Positions 50,772 to 59,557 of a stretch of 64,000 nucleotides of DNA are shown here, piece after piece; position 1 is the first letter of the stretch; the number at the start of each line of letters is the position of its first letter. Source of the DNA: Paenibacillus_F chitinolyticus_A. Lineage in GTDB: Bacteria; Bacillota; Bacilli; Paenibacillales; NBRC-103111. A program made the position numbers and the translations under genes. The DNA is taken from positions 2,294,001-2,358,000 of the forward strand of contig NZ_CP173427.1 in NCBI RefSeq assembly GCF_045038035.1. Direction: 5' to 3'. The notes under the pieces were generated by a model. It was not told the origin of the DNA. It was given only the letters and a program-made list of their open reading frames with translations, and did no database searches.

Positions 50772-53216
50772 ATGGCGGCAAACGTGAAAGCGGCCGGAGA
50801 AGAGGCAACGAAACAGGCAAACTTGCAAATAGCGGGAATGACCTGCGCGGCTTGTGCCAACCGGATCGAGAAAGGGCTGAATAAAGTCGACGGTGTGCAA
50901 ACGGCTAATGTGAATTTCGCTCTGGAACGCGCGACCGTTACCTACGATCCTTCCCGGGTGAATACGGCTCAATTGGAAGAGAAAATCGGCAAGCTGGGGT
51001 ACAGCACCGTGAAGGACTCCGTGGATTTTCAGCTGGAGGGAATGACGTGCGCAGCGTGCGCCAACCGGATTGAGAAAGGGCTTGCCAAAATGCCGGGCGT
51101 CGCGTCCGCAACCGTCAACTTTGCGCTTGAAACCGCGCATGTCGAGTACCAGGCGGGCGAGGTTACGCCTGCCGATATGCAGCACAAAGTGGAGAAGCTG
51201 GGCTACAAGGCTCTCCTCAAGCAGGAACAGGGAGACCCTGCGGTACACCGGCAGGAAGAGCTTAAGCGGCACAAGCGCAAGCTGATTCTCTCGGCTATTC
51301 TGTCCCTGCCGCTGCTCTGGTCGATGGTCAAACACTTTTCCTTTATGTCGTGGGTCTGGCTGCCCGACTTGTTTATGAACCCGTGGTTCCAGCTTGCGCT
51401 GGCCACCCCGGTACAGTTTTATATCGGACGCCAGTTCTATACGGGCGCTTACAAGGCCCTGCGCAACAAAAGCGCCAACATGGACGTGCTTGTGTCGCTC
51501 GGAACTTCCGCGGCTTATTTCTACAGCCTCTATTTGACCGTAGAGTGGGCGCGGCACGGCGGCAGCGATCACCACGGGCCGGAGATGTATTACGAAACGA
51601 GTGCCGTCCTGATCACGCTCGTTCTGCTCGGCAAATTATTCGAGTCGTTGGCCAAAGGCCGCACCTCGGAAGCGATCAAATCCCTGATGGGACTGCAGGC
51701 TAAAACCGCGCTTGTTATCCGGGACGGCAAAGAAGCGGCGGTGCCGGTCGAAGAAGTGATCGCGGGCGATATCGTCCTGGTCAAACCCGGCGAGAAAATA
51801 CCGGTGGACGGAGAAGTGCTGGAAGGCAGCTCTTCGGTGGATGAGTCGATGCTGACCGGCGAGAGCCTGCCCGTCGGCAAAAAGGCCGGAGATCCCGTCA
51901 TCGGAGCGACGCTCAACAAAAACGGCAGTCTGAGAATCCGGGCGACCAAAGTCGGCAAGGATACCGCTTTGGCCCAGATTATTAAAGTGGTCGAGGAAGC
52001 CCAAGGCTCCAAAGCGCCGATCCAGCGCGTGGCGGACGTCATATCCGGTATTTTCGTACCGATTGTCGTCGGTATTGCGCTCGCGGCCTTTGTGATCTGG
52101 TATTTCTGGGTAACGCCGGGCGATTTCGCGGGAGCGCTGGAAAAAGCGATCGCCATACTCGTCATTGCCTGCCCTTGCGCCCTCGGATTGGCGACACCGA
52201 CGTCGATTATGGCGGGTTCCGGCCGTGCGGCGGAGCTGGGAATTCTTTTTAAAGGCGGAGAGCACCTGGAATCGACGCACCGAATCGATGCGATTATTCT
52301 GGACAAAACGGGAACCGTCACGAAAGGCAAACCCGAGCTTACGGATGTGTTGTCCGCTTCGATGGACGAGAGACGGTTCCTGGAGCTTCTGGGCGCCGCG
52401 GAGAAAAGTTCGGAGCATCCACTGGCGGAAGCGATCGTCAGCGGGATTGCGGCAAGAGGCGTCTCTGTTCCGGCTTCGTCCGAATTTGAAGCTATTCCCG
52501 GCTTCGGAATCCGTGCGGTCGTGGACGGACAGGAAGTCCTGGCGGGAACGCGCAAGCTGATGAGCCGCTATGAGGTGGAGGCGGGGCCTGCGGGCGAAAC
52601 GATGGCACGGCTGGAGCAGGAAGGCAAAACGGCCATGCTCGTTGCGGTCGACCGCAGCTATGCCGGGCTCGTTGCGGTCGCCGATACCGTCAAGGAAACG
52701 TCGAAAGAGGCCGTTGCCCGTCTGAAGGGAATGGGCATCGAAGTCATCATGATTACCGGCGACAACGAGCGCACCGCTCAGGCGATCGCCCGCCAGGTCG
52801 GCATCGACCAGGTAAGGGCGGAGGTGCTTCCCGAAGGCAAAGCCGAGGAAGTGAAGAAGCTCCAAGCCCGGGGCAAGAAGGTGGCGATGGTCGGCGACGG
52901 CATCAACGATGCTCCGGCGCTGGCGCAGGCGGATATCGGTATGGCGATCGGCACCGGCACGGATGTCGCCATGGAGGCGGCGGACGTCACCCTGATGCGC
53001 GGCGATCTCAACTCGATCCCGGATGCGATCTATATGAGCCGCAGAACGATGGGCAACATCCGTCAGAACCTCTTTTGGGCGCTCGGCTACAACACGCTCG
53101 GCATTCCGGTCGCCGCACTGGGCCTGCTTGCCCCGTGGATCGCCGGAGCCGCCATGGCGCTCAGCTCGGTGTCCGTCGTACTGAATGCGCTGAGGCTGCA
53201 GCGGGTTAAATTGTAA
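50772..53216 (+). CDS. copA: Copper-exporting P-type ATPase
   Basis: This 814-residue P1B-type ATPase has two N-terminal heavy-metal domains (both MTCAACANRIEKGL), eight membrane segments, the membrane CPC motif in IACPCALGLATP, the phosphorylation loop DKTGTVTKG, SEHPLAEAI and GDGINDAPALA. The ATG lies six bases after AGAGGTG. It exports Cu(I) from the cytoplasm. In Bacillus it is usually paired with copZ and csoR; here neither is next to it, but a CsoR-like site precedes it. A terminator follows. Confidence 0.95.
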   Translation: MAANVKAAGEEATKQANLQIAGMTCAACANRIEKGLNKVDGVQTANVNFALERATVTYDPSRVNTAQLEEKIGKLGYSTVKDSVDFQLEGMTCAACANRIEKGLAKMPGVASATVNFALETAHVEYQAGEVTPADMQHKVEKLGYKALLKQEQGDPAVHRQEELKRHKRKLILSAILSLPLLWSMVKHFSFMSWVWLPDLFMNPWFQLALATPVQFYIGRQFYTGAYKALRNKSANMDVLVSLGTSAAYFYSLYLTVEWARHGGSDHHGPEMYYETSAVLITLVLLGKLFESLAKGRTSEAIKSLMGLQAKTALVIRDGKEAAVPVEEVIAGDIVLVKPGEKIPVDGEVLEGSSSVDESMLTGESLPVGKKAGDPVIGATLNKNGSLRIRATKVGKDTALAQIIKVVEEAQGSKAPIQRVADVISGIFVPIVVGIALAAFVIWYFWVTPGDFAGALEKAIAILVIACPCALGLATPTSIMAGSGRAAELGILFKGGEHLESTHRIDAIILDKTGTVTKGKPELTDVLSASMDERRFLELLGAAEKSSEHPLAEAIVSGIAARGVSVPASSEFEAIPGFGIRAVVDGQEVLAGTRKLMSRYEVEAGPAGETMARLEQEGKTAMLVAVDRSYAGLVAVADTVKETSKEAVARLKGMGIEVIMITGDNERTAQAIARQVGIDQVRAEVLPEGKAEEVKKLQARGKKVAMVGDGINDAPALAQADIGMAIGTGTDVAMEAADVTLMRGDLNSIPDAIYMSRRTMGNIRQNLFWALGYNTLGIPVAALGLLAPWIAGAAMALSSVSVVLNALRLQRVKL

Positions 53217-53328
53217 GTCTCGCGGCTCCCGGTCCGGACGAAAGCACAGCTCTCGTGAGAACGGCTGTCCGCCCATCTACGGGCTGGCAAGGACCTGCTC
53301 ATACGGGAGCCGGAATAAAAACACTTGT

Positions 53329-53377
53329 AAAGAGCTTTCCTGAAGTCTATGCGGCTTCGGGGAGCTCTTTCTTTTCT
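53329..53377 (+). terminator. Terminator of copA
   Basis: AAAGAGCT and the GAAG segment pair with CTTC and AGCTCTTT, with small internal mismatches, followed by T-rich sequence. Confidence 0.7.
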
Positions 53378-53466
53378 TTCCCGTCCATTCTGGTATCATA
53401 AGAGAACACGACGTCCGAACTAGGACGGACAAAAAAGAGATTTTTTTTGCCGGAAAGGAGTACCGG

Positions 53467-56400
53467 ATGAGTTCTGCATTGACACGCAAAGCGATCCAGC
53501 TGTTATGCGGCCGGACCGCTTACGATAAAGGAGAGGCGCTAAACCGCTCCGGGAAAGTTGTTTTTACCTGCCATGATCCCGCCCTGCAGAGTGTGGAGGC
53601 GACCGTGGACGACCGCGAGAGCTACCTCGTAAAAGTGAGCGTGCTGTCCGGAGGCGGCATCAACGCGGAATGCACCTGCCCGTCGCTTCCTTCTTTCAGA
53701 CAATCCTGCAAGCATACGGCGGCGGTGCTGCTCAAGCTGCTGGATTCAAGCCGGACGGACGAGGATTCCCGTGGCGCGGCTCTGCTTGAACGTTCGTCCG
53801 AAGGCCGGAGCGAAAGCGCAGCGGCGCCTTCCGGATTACCGGAGCCCGGCCGGGCGGGGGGAGCCCCCCTTTATGACACCGAATTGACCAGCAGCATGCT
53901 GGGGCTTTTCGGAGGAAGCCGGCGGCCGGGGAGCACCCGGTTTACGCGGGACGAGAGGGAACTGCTGGATCTGGAAATCGTGATCCGGCCTTTCGCCTAC
54001 GGGTTTCGTAAAGTCATGTTCGCGGCCGAACTGAAAATCGGGCCGAAAAGAATGTATATCGTACAAAAAATAAGAGATTTTCTGGAGCGGCTCGACCGCA
54101 GGGAAGCGTACGAATTTTCCAGAGTGTTCACGTATGAGCCGAATCTTCACGGTTTCCGGCAGGAACATGATGACGTTCTGCGGCAGCTTATCAAGATTTA
54201 CCAGAACGAGAGCTTGTACAGGGAAACCGGGTATTCGTCCGCATCCTCCGCGAAGGCATTTCCGGGAGGCGAGCGGATGCTGCCCATTCCGCCGTTTTCG
54301 TGGACGTCCCTGCTGCCGCTGCTGATTCAAGCACCGGGTGTCAAGCTGGAACTTGCGGACGGCGTTTACGACGGCATAAGGATGTCGGAAGAGCCGCTGC
54401 CGCTCCGGTTCGATTTTGACCGGTCGGAAACGGACGGCTACCGGATGGACGTAGAGGGCCTGGACCGCATTACGGTGATGGAAACGTACGGAATCGTCCT
54501 GCACAAAGGCGAACTGCTGGAGCTTCCGGCTCACCACTGCAAGCGGCTGGCGGAGCTGAAGCGCCTGATGGAGACGGCTCACCGGAACCGCCTGGCCATT
54601 ACGCCGGGGCAGATGGAGCCGTTCATGGAGAAAGTGGTTCCCGGACTGATGAAGCTCGGGCAGGTCCGGATCGCTCCCTCCGTATCGGACCGGATTTACC
54701 AGACGCCGCTCAAGGCGAAGCTGTACCTGGACCGGGTCAGGGACCGGCTGCTGGCGGGTCTGGAATTCCACTACGGCAGTGTGGTCCTGAATCCGCTGGA
54801 GGAAGCCGGCCGGCAGCGCGGGACCGACTATATTGTGATGCGGGACACCGAGAAAGAGGAAACCATCATCCGCCTCATGGAGCAGAACTCGTTCGCCAAG
54901 ACGGAAGGCGGCTATTTCTGGGACGACGAGGAAGCGGAGTACGATTTCCTGTATCATACGGTCCCCTTGCTCGAGAGGATGCTGGATATATATGCGACCT
55001 CCGCCGTAAAAGAAAGACTGTATACCGGCTTTCCGCCCCAGATTACGGTAGAAGTGGACGAGCGCACCGACTGGCTCGAGTTCAAATTCGAGCTGCTCGG
55101 TCTGCCGGAAGCGGAGATCCGGAATCTGATCCGGTCCATGCAGATCAAAAGAAAGTATCACCGGCTGCCGAACGGCTCCCTAGTTCCTCTGGAAAGCGCC
55201 GAGTTCCAGGAGATTATCGCACTGATGAACGAGGCCGGAGCGGGAAAAGGCGACATGACGGATACGGGGTTCCGGCTGCCGGTTAACCGCGGATTGCATT
55301 TGACGGACGCGCGGGAAAGAGGCAGCTCCGTTAAACTCGGCAAGTCGTTCCGGCGTCTGCTGGAAAATATGCGGAATCCGGACAACCTGGATTTCCCGGT
55401 GCCGGAGCGTCTCTCTCCCATACTGAGGGATTACCAGAAATTCGGTTACCAATGGATGAAAACGCTGGCTCATTACCATTTCGGCGGAATTCTGGCGGAC
55501 GATATGGGGCTTGGCAAAACGATTCAGAGCATTGCCTTTCTTGTGTCGGTGCTGCCGGATATCCGGAAAAAGAAGCTGCCCGCGCTCATCGTTTCCCCGG
55601 CTTCGCTGGTATACAACTGGCTCCACGAACTCAAAAAATTCGCGCCGGAAATCCGAGCGGTTATCGCCGACGGGACGAAAACGGAGCGCAGCCGGGCACT
55701 GCGCAAAGGCTCGAAGGCGGACGTCGTTCTTACTTCGTACCCGCTGCTGAGGAGGGACACGGATCTTTACGCGAAAGAATCGTTTCATACGCTGATCCTC
55801 GACGAGGCGCAGATGTTCAAAAACTATACGACCCAGACCGCCCGGTCCGTCAAACAAATAAAGGCGGCCTACCGCTTCGCCCTGACCGGCACGCCGGTAG
55901 AAAACAAGCTCGAAGAACTGTGGTCGATCTTCGACGCCGTCTTTCCCGGGCTGTTTCCCGCCCGGCAGGCGTTTAACGAGCTGTCTCGGGAGGCGGTGGC
56001 CCGGAGAGCGAGACCGTTTCTGCTGCGCAGGCTCAAAACCGATGTGCTCAAGGAGCTGCCGGATAAAATCGAAACCGTGCAGGCGTCGGAGCTTCTGCCG
56101 GAGCAGAAGAAGCTGTATACCGCTTTTCTGGCGAAGCTCCGGCATGAGACGCTCAAGCATCTCCATGAAGAAAGCTTCCAGCAGAACCGCATCCGTATTC
56201 TCGCCGGCTTGACCCGGCTCCGCCAGATTTGCTGCCATCCCGCTTTGTTCGTGGACGGTTACGAGGGAAGCTCGGCCAAGTTCGAGCAGCTGCTGGAGAT
56301 CGTGGAGGAATGCCGCAGCGCGGGCAAACGCATGCTGATTTTCTCGCAGTTCACCGAAATGCTCGGCCTCATTTCCCGGGAGCTCGGCTACGAAGGGGTG

Positions 56401-56817
56401 CCGCATTTTTACCTCGACGGCAAAACGAAGGGAAGCGAGCGAGTAGAGCTTTGCAGCCGTTTTAACGAAGGAGAGAAAGAAGTTTTCCTCATCTCGCTGA
56501 AAGCGGGGGGAACCGGACTTAATCTGACGGGTGCGGACACGGTTATTTTGTATGATTTGTGGTGGAATCCGGCTGTCGAGCAGCAGGCTGCGGACCGGGC
56601 TTACCGGATGGGCCAGAAGAAAGTGGTGCAGGTGATCCGCCTGGTCAGCCAGGGTACGGTTGAGGAGAAAATGTTCCAGCTTCAGCAGAAAAAGCGCACG
56701 TTGATCGAGGAAGTAATCCGTCCGGGGGAAGAATCGGTGTCCACGATGACGGAACAGGAGATCCGCGACATTTTGATGCTGGATGAGAAAATGGAAATAG
56801 GCTTAAGCGGGGATTGA
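53467..56817 (+). CDS. SWIM-domain SNF2-family helicase/ATPase
   Basis: This 1116-residue protein has an N-terminal SWIM zinc finger (ECTCPSLPSFRQSCKHTAAV, with the CxC...CxH pattern, residues about 68-87), a bacterial SNF2-associated domain (roughly 200-590), and the SNF2 motor: motif I DDMGLGKTIQ, motif II DEAQ, motif III ALTGTP, helicase-C motifs V and VI with LKAGGTGLNLTGAD and ADRAYRMGQ. GGAAAGGAG lies six bases before the ATG. It is likely a DNA translocase that remodels protein-DNA or RNA polymerase complexes. It is monocistronic; the role is unknown. Confidence 0.92.
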   Translation: MSSALTRKAIQLLCGRTAYDKGEALNRSGKVVFTCHDPALQSVEATVDDRESYLVKVSVLSGGGINAECTCPSLPSFRQSCKHTAAVLLKLLDSSRTDEDSRGAALLERSSEGRSESAAAPSGLPEPGRAGGAPLYDTELTSSMLGLFGGSRRPGSTRFTRDERELLDLEIVIRPFAYGFRKVMFAAELKIGPKRMYIVQKIRDFLERLDRREAYEFSRVFTYEPNLHGFRQEHDDVLRQLIKIYQNESLYRETGYSSASSAKAFPGGERMLPIPPFSWTSLLPLLIQAPGVKLELADGVYDGIRMSEEPLPLRFDFDRSETDGYRMDVEGLDRITVMETYGIVLHKGELLELPAHHCKRLAELKRLMETAHRNRLAITPGQMEPFMEKVVPGLMKLGQVRIAPSVSDRIYQTPLKAKLYLDRVRDRLLAGLEFHYGSVVLNPLEEAGRQRGTDYIVMRDTEKEETIIRLMEQNSFAKTEGGYFWDDEEAEYDFLYHTVPLLERMLDIYATSAVKERLYTGFPPQITVEVDERTDWLEFKFELLGLPEAEIRNLIRSMQIKRKYHRLPNGSLVPLESAEFQEIIALMNEAGAGKGDMTDTGFRLPVNRGLHLTDARERGSSVKLGKSFRRLLENMRNPDNLDFPVPERLSPILRDYQKFGYQWMKTLAHYHFGGILADDMGLGKTIQSIAFLVSVLPDIRKKKLPALIVSPASLVYNWLHELKKFAPEIRAVIADGTKTERSRALRKGSKADVVLTSYPLLRRDTDLYAKESFHTLILDEAQMFKNYTTQTARSVKQIKAAYRFALTGTPVENKLEELWSIFDAVFPGLFPARQAFNELSREAVARRARPFLLRRLKTDVLKELPDKIETVQASELLPEQKKLYTAFLAKLRHETLKHLHEESFQQNRIRILAGLTRLRQICCHPALFVDGYEGSSAKFEQLLEIVEECRSAGKRMLIFSQFTEMLGLISRELGYEGVPHFYLDGKTKGSERVELCSRFNEGEKEVFLISLKAGGTGLNLTGADTVILYDLWWNPAVEQQAADRAYRMGQKKVVQVIRLVSQGTVEEKMFQLQQKKRTLIEEVIRPGEESVSTMTEQEIRDILMLDEKMEIGLSGD

Positions 56818-56844
56818 CCCTCACGTAACGTGATACTGTAAAGT
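56814..56844 (+). promoter_or_regulatory. MerR-type promoter of the MerR-TipAS gene
   Basis: TTGACC, a 19-base spacer with TCACGTAACGTGA, and TAAAGT form an over-long MerR-type promoter 19 bp before the GTG start, implying autoregulation. It begins in the last codons of the helicase gene. Confidence 0.75.
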
Positions 56845-56862
56845 TCATAACGAGGTGATGTT

Positions 56863-57651
56863 GTGGCGTATAAGGTGAAGGAAGTGGCGGATCTGGTGGG
56901 CGTGAGCGTACGCACGCTTCATCATTACGACGAAATCGGCCTGCTTGTACCCGACTCGGTCAACGCCGCCGGCTACCGGCTGTATACGGACCGGAATCTG
57001 GAACGCCTTCAGCAGATTTTGTTTTTCAAAGAAATCGGCTTTGCCCTTCAGGAGATTAAGGCTTTGCTGGAGAGTCCCGATTTTGACCGTAAACGTGCGT
57101 TAATCGGACACAAGGAGCTGCTTCTCCGCAAGAAGAAGCGGCTGGAAGACATCATCGAAACCGTGGACAGAACGATTGCTTCTGTCGAGGGAGGTATTCC
57201 GATGAGAAAAGAAGAGTTATTCGAAAGCTTCGACCGCACCCCGCTGGAAGAGCATAAGAAAAAGTATGCCGCCGAAGCGCGCGAAAAGTACGGAAGCGAA
57301 ACGATGGACGCCGTGGAGAAACGCGCCGGCTCTTATACGAAAGAACAGTGGGCGGATATTATGGGGCAGTCCGAACGGATTTATGCCAAGGCGGCCGCCG
57401 CAATGGAGGCAGGCCCGTCAAGCCGGAAGGCGCAGGAAGCGGCAGCCGAACTCCGGCAGTGGATTTCGGGCCATTTTTACGACTGTACGCCGGAAATTTT
57501 CCGGGGACTCGGCGACTTGTACGTCGCCGATGAACGCTTTACGGCCAACATCGACCGGCACGGGGCCGGACTCTCCGCTTTCCTGAAGGAAGCGATGCAT
57601 ATTTATTGCGACCGGCTGGAGGGGGCGGGGGAAGAACGCGCAAACCGTTAA
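56863..57651 (+). CDS. MerR-family regulator with TipAS ligand-binding domain
   Basis: This 262-residue protein has a MerR winged helix (VKEVADLVGVSVRTLHHYDE), a dimerising coiled coil (about 75-115) and a TipAS domain (about 125-255) that in TipAL binds thiopeptide antibiotics. The GTG start lies nine bases after GAGGTGA. It very likely activates its own 19-base-spacer promoter and, by matching sequence, the DUF2268 protease gene at 42865. The class includes Mta, which turns on multidrug efflux; no pump is adjacent here. Confidence 0.92.
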   Translation: MAYKVKEVADLVGVSVRTLHHYDEIGLLVPDSVNAAGYRLYTDRNLERLQQILFFKEIGFALQEIKALLESPDFDRKRALIGHKELLLRKKKRLEDIIETVDRTIASVEGGIPMRKEELFESFDRTPLEEHKKKYAAEAREKYGSETMDAVEKRAGSYTKEQWADIMGQSERIYAKAAAAMEAGPSSRKAQEAAAELRQWISGHFYDCTPEIFRGLGDLYVADERFTANIDRHGAGLSAFLKEAMHIYCDRLEGAGEERANR

Positions 57652-57660
57652 AAAAATCAA

Positions 57661-57702
57661 AGAGATCCGGGCCCGGCGGGGTTCCGGGTCTATTTTTTTG
57701 CC
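57661..57702 (+). terminator. Terminator of the MerR gene
   Basis: GATCCGG, CCC and their partners GGG, CCGGGTC form an imperfect GC stem, followed by seven T residues. Confidence 0.75.
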
Positions 57703-57731
57703 GGGATTCCGGGAGGAAACATGGAAAATAC

Positions 57732-58109
57732 GGGGGGCGCTCAGGCGCGGACCTTATTCTCGATTCCATCGCCGGCCGTGTGTCGGAGAAGAGCCTCGAA
57801 TGCCTCGCGCCGTACGGGCGGCTCGTCCAATTCGGCAATTCCGGAGGAGCGGCCGGAACGTTCAAGACGGCGGACCTCCACGCGAGCTGCCGTTCGGTTC
57901 TCGGCTTCAGCCTGGGTACGACCCGCAGCAAGCGGCCGCATTTGCTCAAGGAGCCTGCCGAGCGGGTGTTCCGGTTCTTGGCCGAAGGCAAGCTAAACAT
58001 CGCGATCGGCCGCAGATTTCCGCTTGAGGAAGCGGCAGCCGCTCACGCGTGGGTCGAAAGCAGGCAGAGCACAGGCAAAGTGCTGCTCGATGTTTGGGCG
58101 CCCCGCTAA
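57732..58109 (+). pseudogene. C-terminal remnant of a zinc-binding quinone oxidoreductase (MDR family)
   Basis: The frame reads GGRSGADLILDSIAG, GRLVQFGNSGGAAG, then RSKRPHLLKEPAERVF and GKLNIAIGRRFPLEEAAAAH to the end, the usual C-terminal 125 residues of a quinone reductase. The N-terminal half (GroES-like domain and most of the nucleotide fold, some 190 residues) is absent, as the homology starts in mid-domain. A ribosome binding site-like GGAGG and an ATG at 57721 stand just upstream but in another frame, as if an internal deletion joined a gene start to this tail. It is unlikely to be functional. Confidence 0.75.
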
Positions 58110-58113
58110 CGGC

Positions 58114-58158
58114 CAAATAGCCTCCGTCTGTCCCGGAAGGGGAGACGGAGGCTATTTG
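58114..58158. terminator. Perfect 16-bp inverted repeat
   Basis: CAAATAGCCTCCGTCT and AGACGGAGGCTATTTG form a perfect stem with a 13-base loop right after the remnant's stop codon. It has only a weak T tract, so it may be the old gene's terminator. Confidence 0.6.
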
Positions 58159-58325
58159 AGATGCGGCGCTTCGTTCGCCTGCCGACAGGCGACCAAACCG
58201 CCGGTAAAACCGGCGTCCGTGGAACCGCGATGCCGGCCCCAATCGCATGGCCCTGCTTGCCCCGGCTCATGCCCGGTGCATCGTCGTCTTCTTCTGAACC
58301 CGGCCGTTAGGCCGGTGTTCACAGG

Positions 58326-58380
58326 CGCGAAGCTTCCCGCCCGAATCGGGGGGGAAGCTTCGCGCCCGAATCGGGGGGCG
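58326..58380. repeat. Nested inverted and direct repeats
   Basis: CGCGAAGCTTCCC (58326-58338) and GGGAAGCTTCGCG (58352-58364) form a 13-base-pair stem whose loop, GCCCGAATCGGGG, is repeated directly at 58364-58376. It lies just past the nitroreductase stop on the minus strand and may be its terminator or a copied hairpin unit. Confidence 0.6.
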
Positions 58381-58384
58381 CCCG

Positions 58385-58987
58385 TTATTCTGCCGAGGGC
58401 TCGGAACCTTCCGTGATCCAGACGGTTTTCTCCTGCACGGGGTTTCTTTTGCCGGCCTGCGGTGCAATCTGCGGGTAACCCACGTACACGAGGGCGACCA
58501 TCTCGTCTTTCTCCCGCAAACCGAAAGCCGCTTTCATCCGGGGATGGTACATGGGCTCCCCGGACCGCCAGATGGCGGCAAGCCCCAGCCCGTGCGCCGC
58601 CAGCAGCATGTTCTGCACCGCGGAATGGGCGGCGGCGAACTCCTCCATCCGGTTCACGGCCGGGTCCTCGGAGGGAGAGACGGCTACGCCGATGATGACC
58701 GGTGCGCGGTACGCCTTGCTGCCCTGCTTGGCCCGCAGCTCCTCCAGCGCTTCGCCGGAAGCGCCGGAGCCTTCGGCCGCGACATCGGCGTAGGCTTCGG
58801 CCAGGACGCCGCGTCCGGCTCCCGTCATGACGAAGAAGCGCCACGGTTCGGTGCAGCGGTGGCTCGGCGCCCAGTTGGCCGCTTCCAGCAGCTCCTCGAT
58901 GGTTTCGCGCGGAATCGGCTCGTCTTTCACTCTTCCGATGGATCTCCGGCCGCTGATAGCGTCGGTCAGGTTCATATCCGTAGGCAT
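58385..58987 (-). CDS. Nitroreductase-family oxidoreductase (YdjA-like)
   Basis: This 200-residue FMN enzyme carries DAISGRRSIGRVKDEPIPRE at the N-terminus, the FMN loop WAPSHRCTEPWRFFVMTG and AAIWRSGEPMYHP near residue 150, the YdjA-type short nitroreductase pattern. The ATG at 58987 lies five to eight bases after GGAAGGTGG. It would reduce nitro or quinone-like compounds with NAD(P)H. A Fur-like 21-bp palindrome is located 20-40 bp upstream, suggesting iron control, which would be unusual for this family. It is monocistronic. Confidence 0.9.
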   Translation of the reverse strand: MPTDMNLTDAISGRRSIGRVKDEPIPRETIEELLEAANWAPSHRCTEPWRFFVMTGAGRGVLAEAYADVAAEGSGASGEALEELRAKQGSKAYRAPVIIGVAVSPSEDPAVNRMEEFAAAHSAVQNMLLAAHGLGLAAIWRSGEPMYHPRMKAAFGLREKDEMVALVYVGYPQIAPQAGKRNPVQEKTVWITEGSEPSAE

Positions 58988-59315
58988 GGCTGCCACCTTC
59001 CTTTTCCATTGATAAATATTCTCAATGATTCAAGCATAGGCGGGGACGACCGAGATGTCAACCGGGGGTTATTTTGGCCTCACCCGTCGCATCTCGGCCG
59101 ATGGCTACGGGGAATGCAATCGGGCCGTGGATGCCGTTGCGAGCCAGGCAGACCCATGCAGCCGACCGATGTCGTGTCGCGACGCCGCACCGCCTGCCGG
59201 AAGCGCCGCACGGTGTGGAAAGAAGACTCCGCGCCGGGACTGTTTCCCGAATAGTTTTATTCCGGGCCAGGAAAACTATAAAGAAAGCTTTTACAAGCGA
59301 AGGGAGAATAAAGAG
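58988..59315. other. Intergenic region with a Fur-like box
   Basis: Besides the palindrome at 59007-59027, I see no gene, repeat or terminator here. Frames on both strands (for example through 59055-59300) have no ribosome binding site or family sequence. Confidence 0.5.
59007..59027 (-). promoter_or_regulatory. Fur-like box before the nitroreductase gene
   Basis: TGATAAATATTCTCA matches the Fur 7-1-7 consensus TGATAAT-N-ATTATCA at 12 of 14 positions, and the outer CATTGA/TCAATG arms extend the palindrome to 21 bp. It lies 20 bp before the nitroreductase start. The promoter itself is not clear. Confidence 0.5.
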
Positions 59316-59489
59316 ATGAGTGACAAGCATCCTAAAGGCCGCGTGGAATTCAGACAGCCGCCGGTTAAATTGACGGCCGATCTTCCCGGCGATCCCGAAA
59401 TGCGCGAGCACCTGGACGAAATGAGAGCAAACGACGGGTACCCGGGGTCCTGCGGGATTGTAAATCCGTCTGAAGGACAAGGGGAATAA
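59316..59489 (+). CDS. Small hydrophilic protein, 57 residues
   Basis: The product starts MSDKHPKGRVEFRQPPVKLT and ends GIVNPSEGQGE, is polar, Pro- and Asp-rich, with one cysteine near the end. The ATG lies nine bases after GAAGGGAG; the longer frame from 59055 has no support. A short terminator follows. It is a third small charged protein gene in this window; the family is not recognised. Confidence 0.68.
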   Translation: MSDKHPKGRVEFRQPPVKLTADLPGDPEMREHLDEMRANDGYPGSCGIVNPSEGQGE

Positions 59490-59527
59490 TCCGCTTCCGT
59501 TCCTGTCCAAGAAGCTCTGTCGCTAAG

Positions 59528-59557
59528 AACTATGACCGCCTGCGGTCATGGTTTTTC
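59528..59557 (+). terminator. Terminator of the small gene
   Basis: ATGACCGC pairs with GCGGTCAT around CT, followed by GG and five T residues. Confidence 0.75.

Noticed and set aside
51636..53276. Minus-strand open frame of 546 codons
   Set aside because: It is antisense to copA, which has every P-type ATPase motif.
53836..55161. Minus-strand open frame of 441 codons
   Set aside because: It is antisense to the SNF2 helicase and shows no domain.
58152..59009. Minus-strand open frame of 285 codons
   Set aside because: It reads the nitroreductase gene and a GC-rich hairpin region in a wrong frame.
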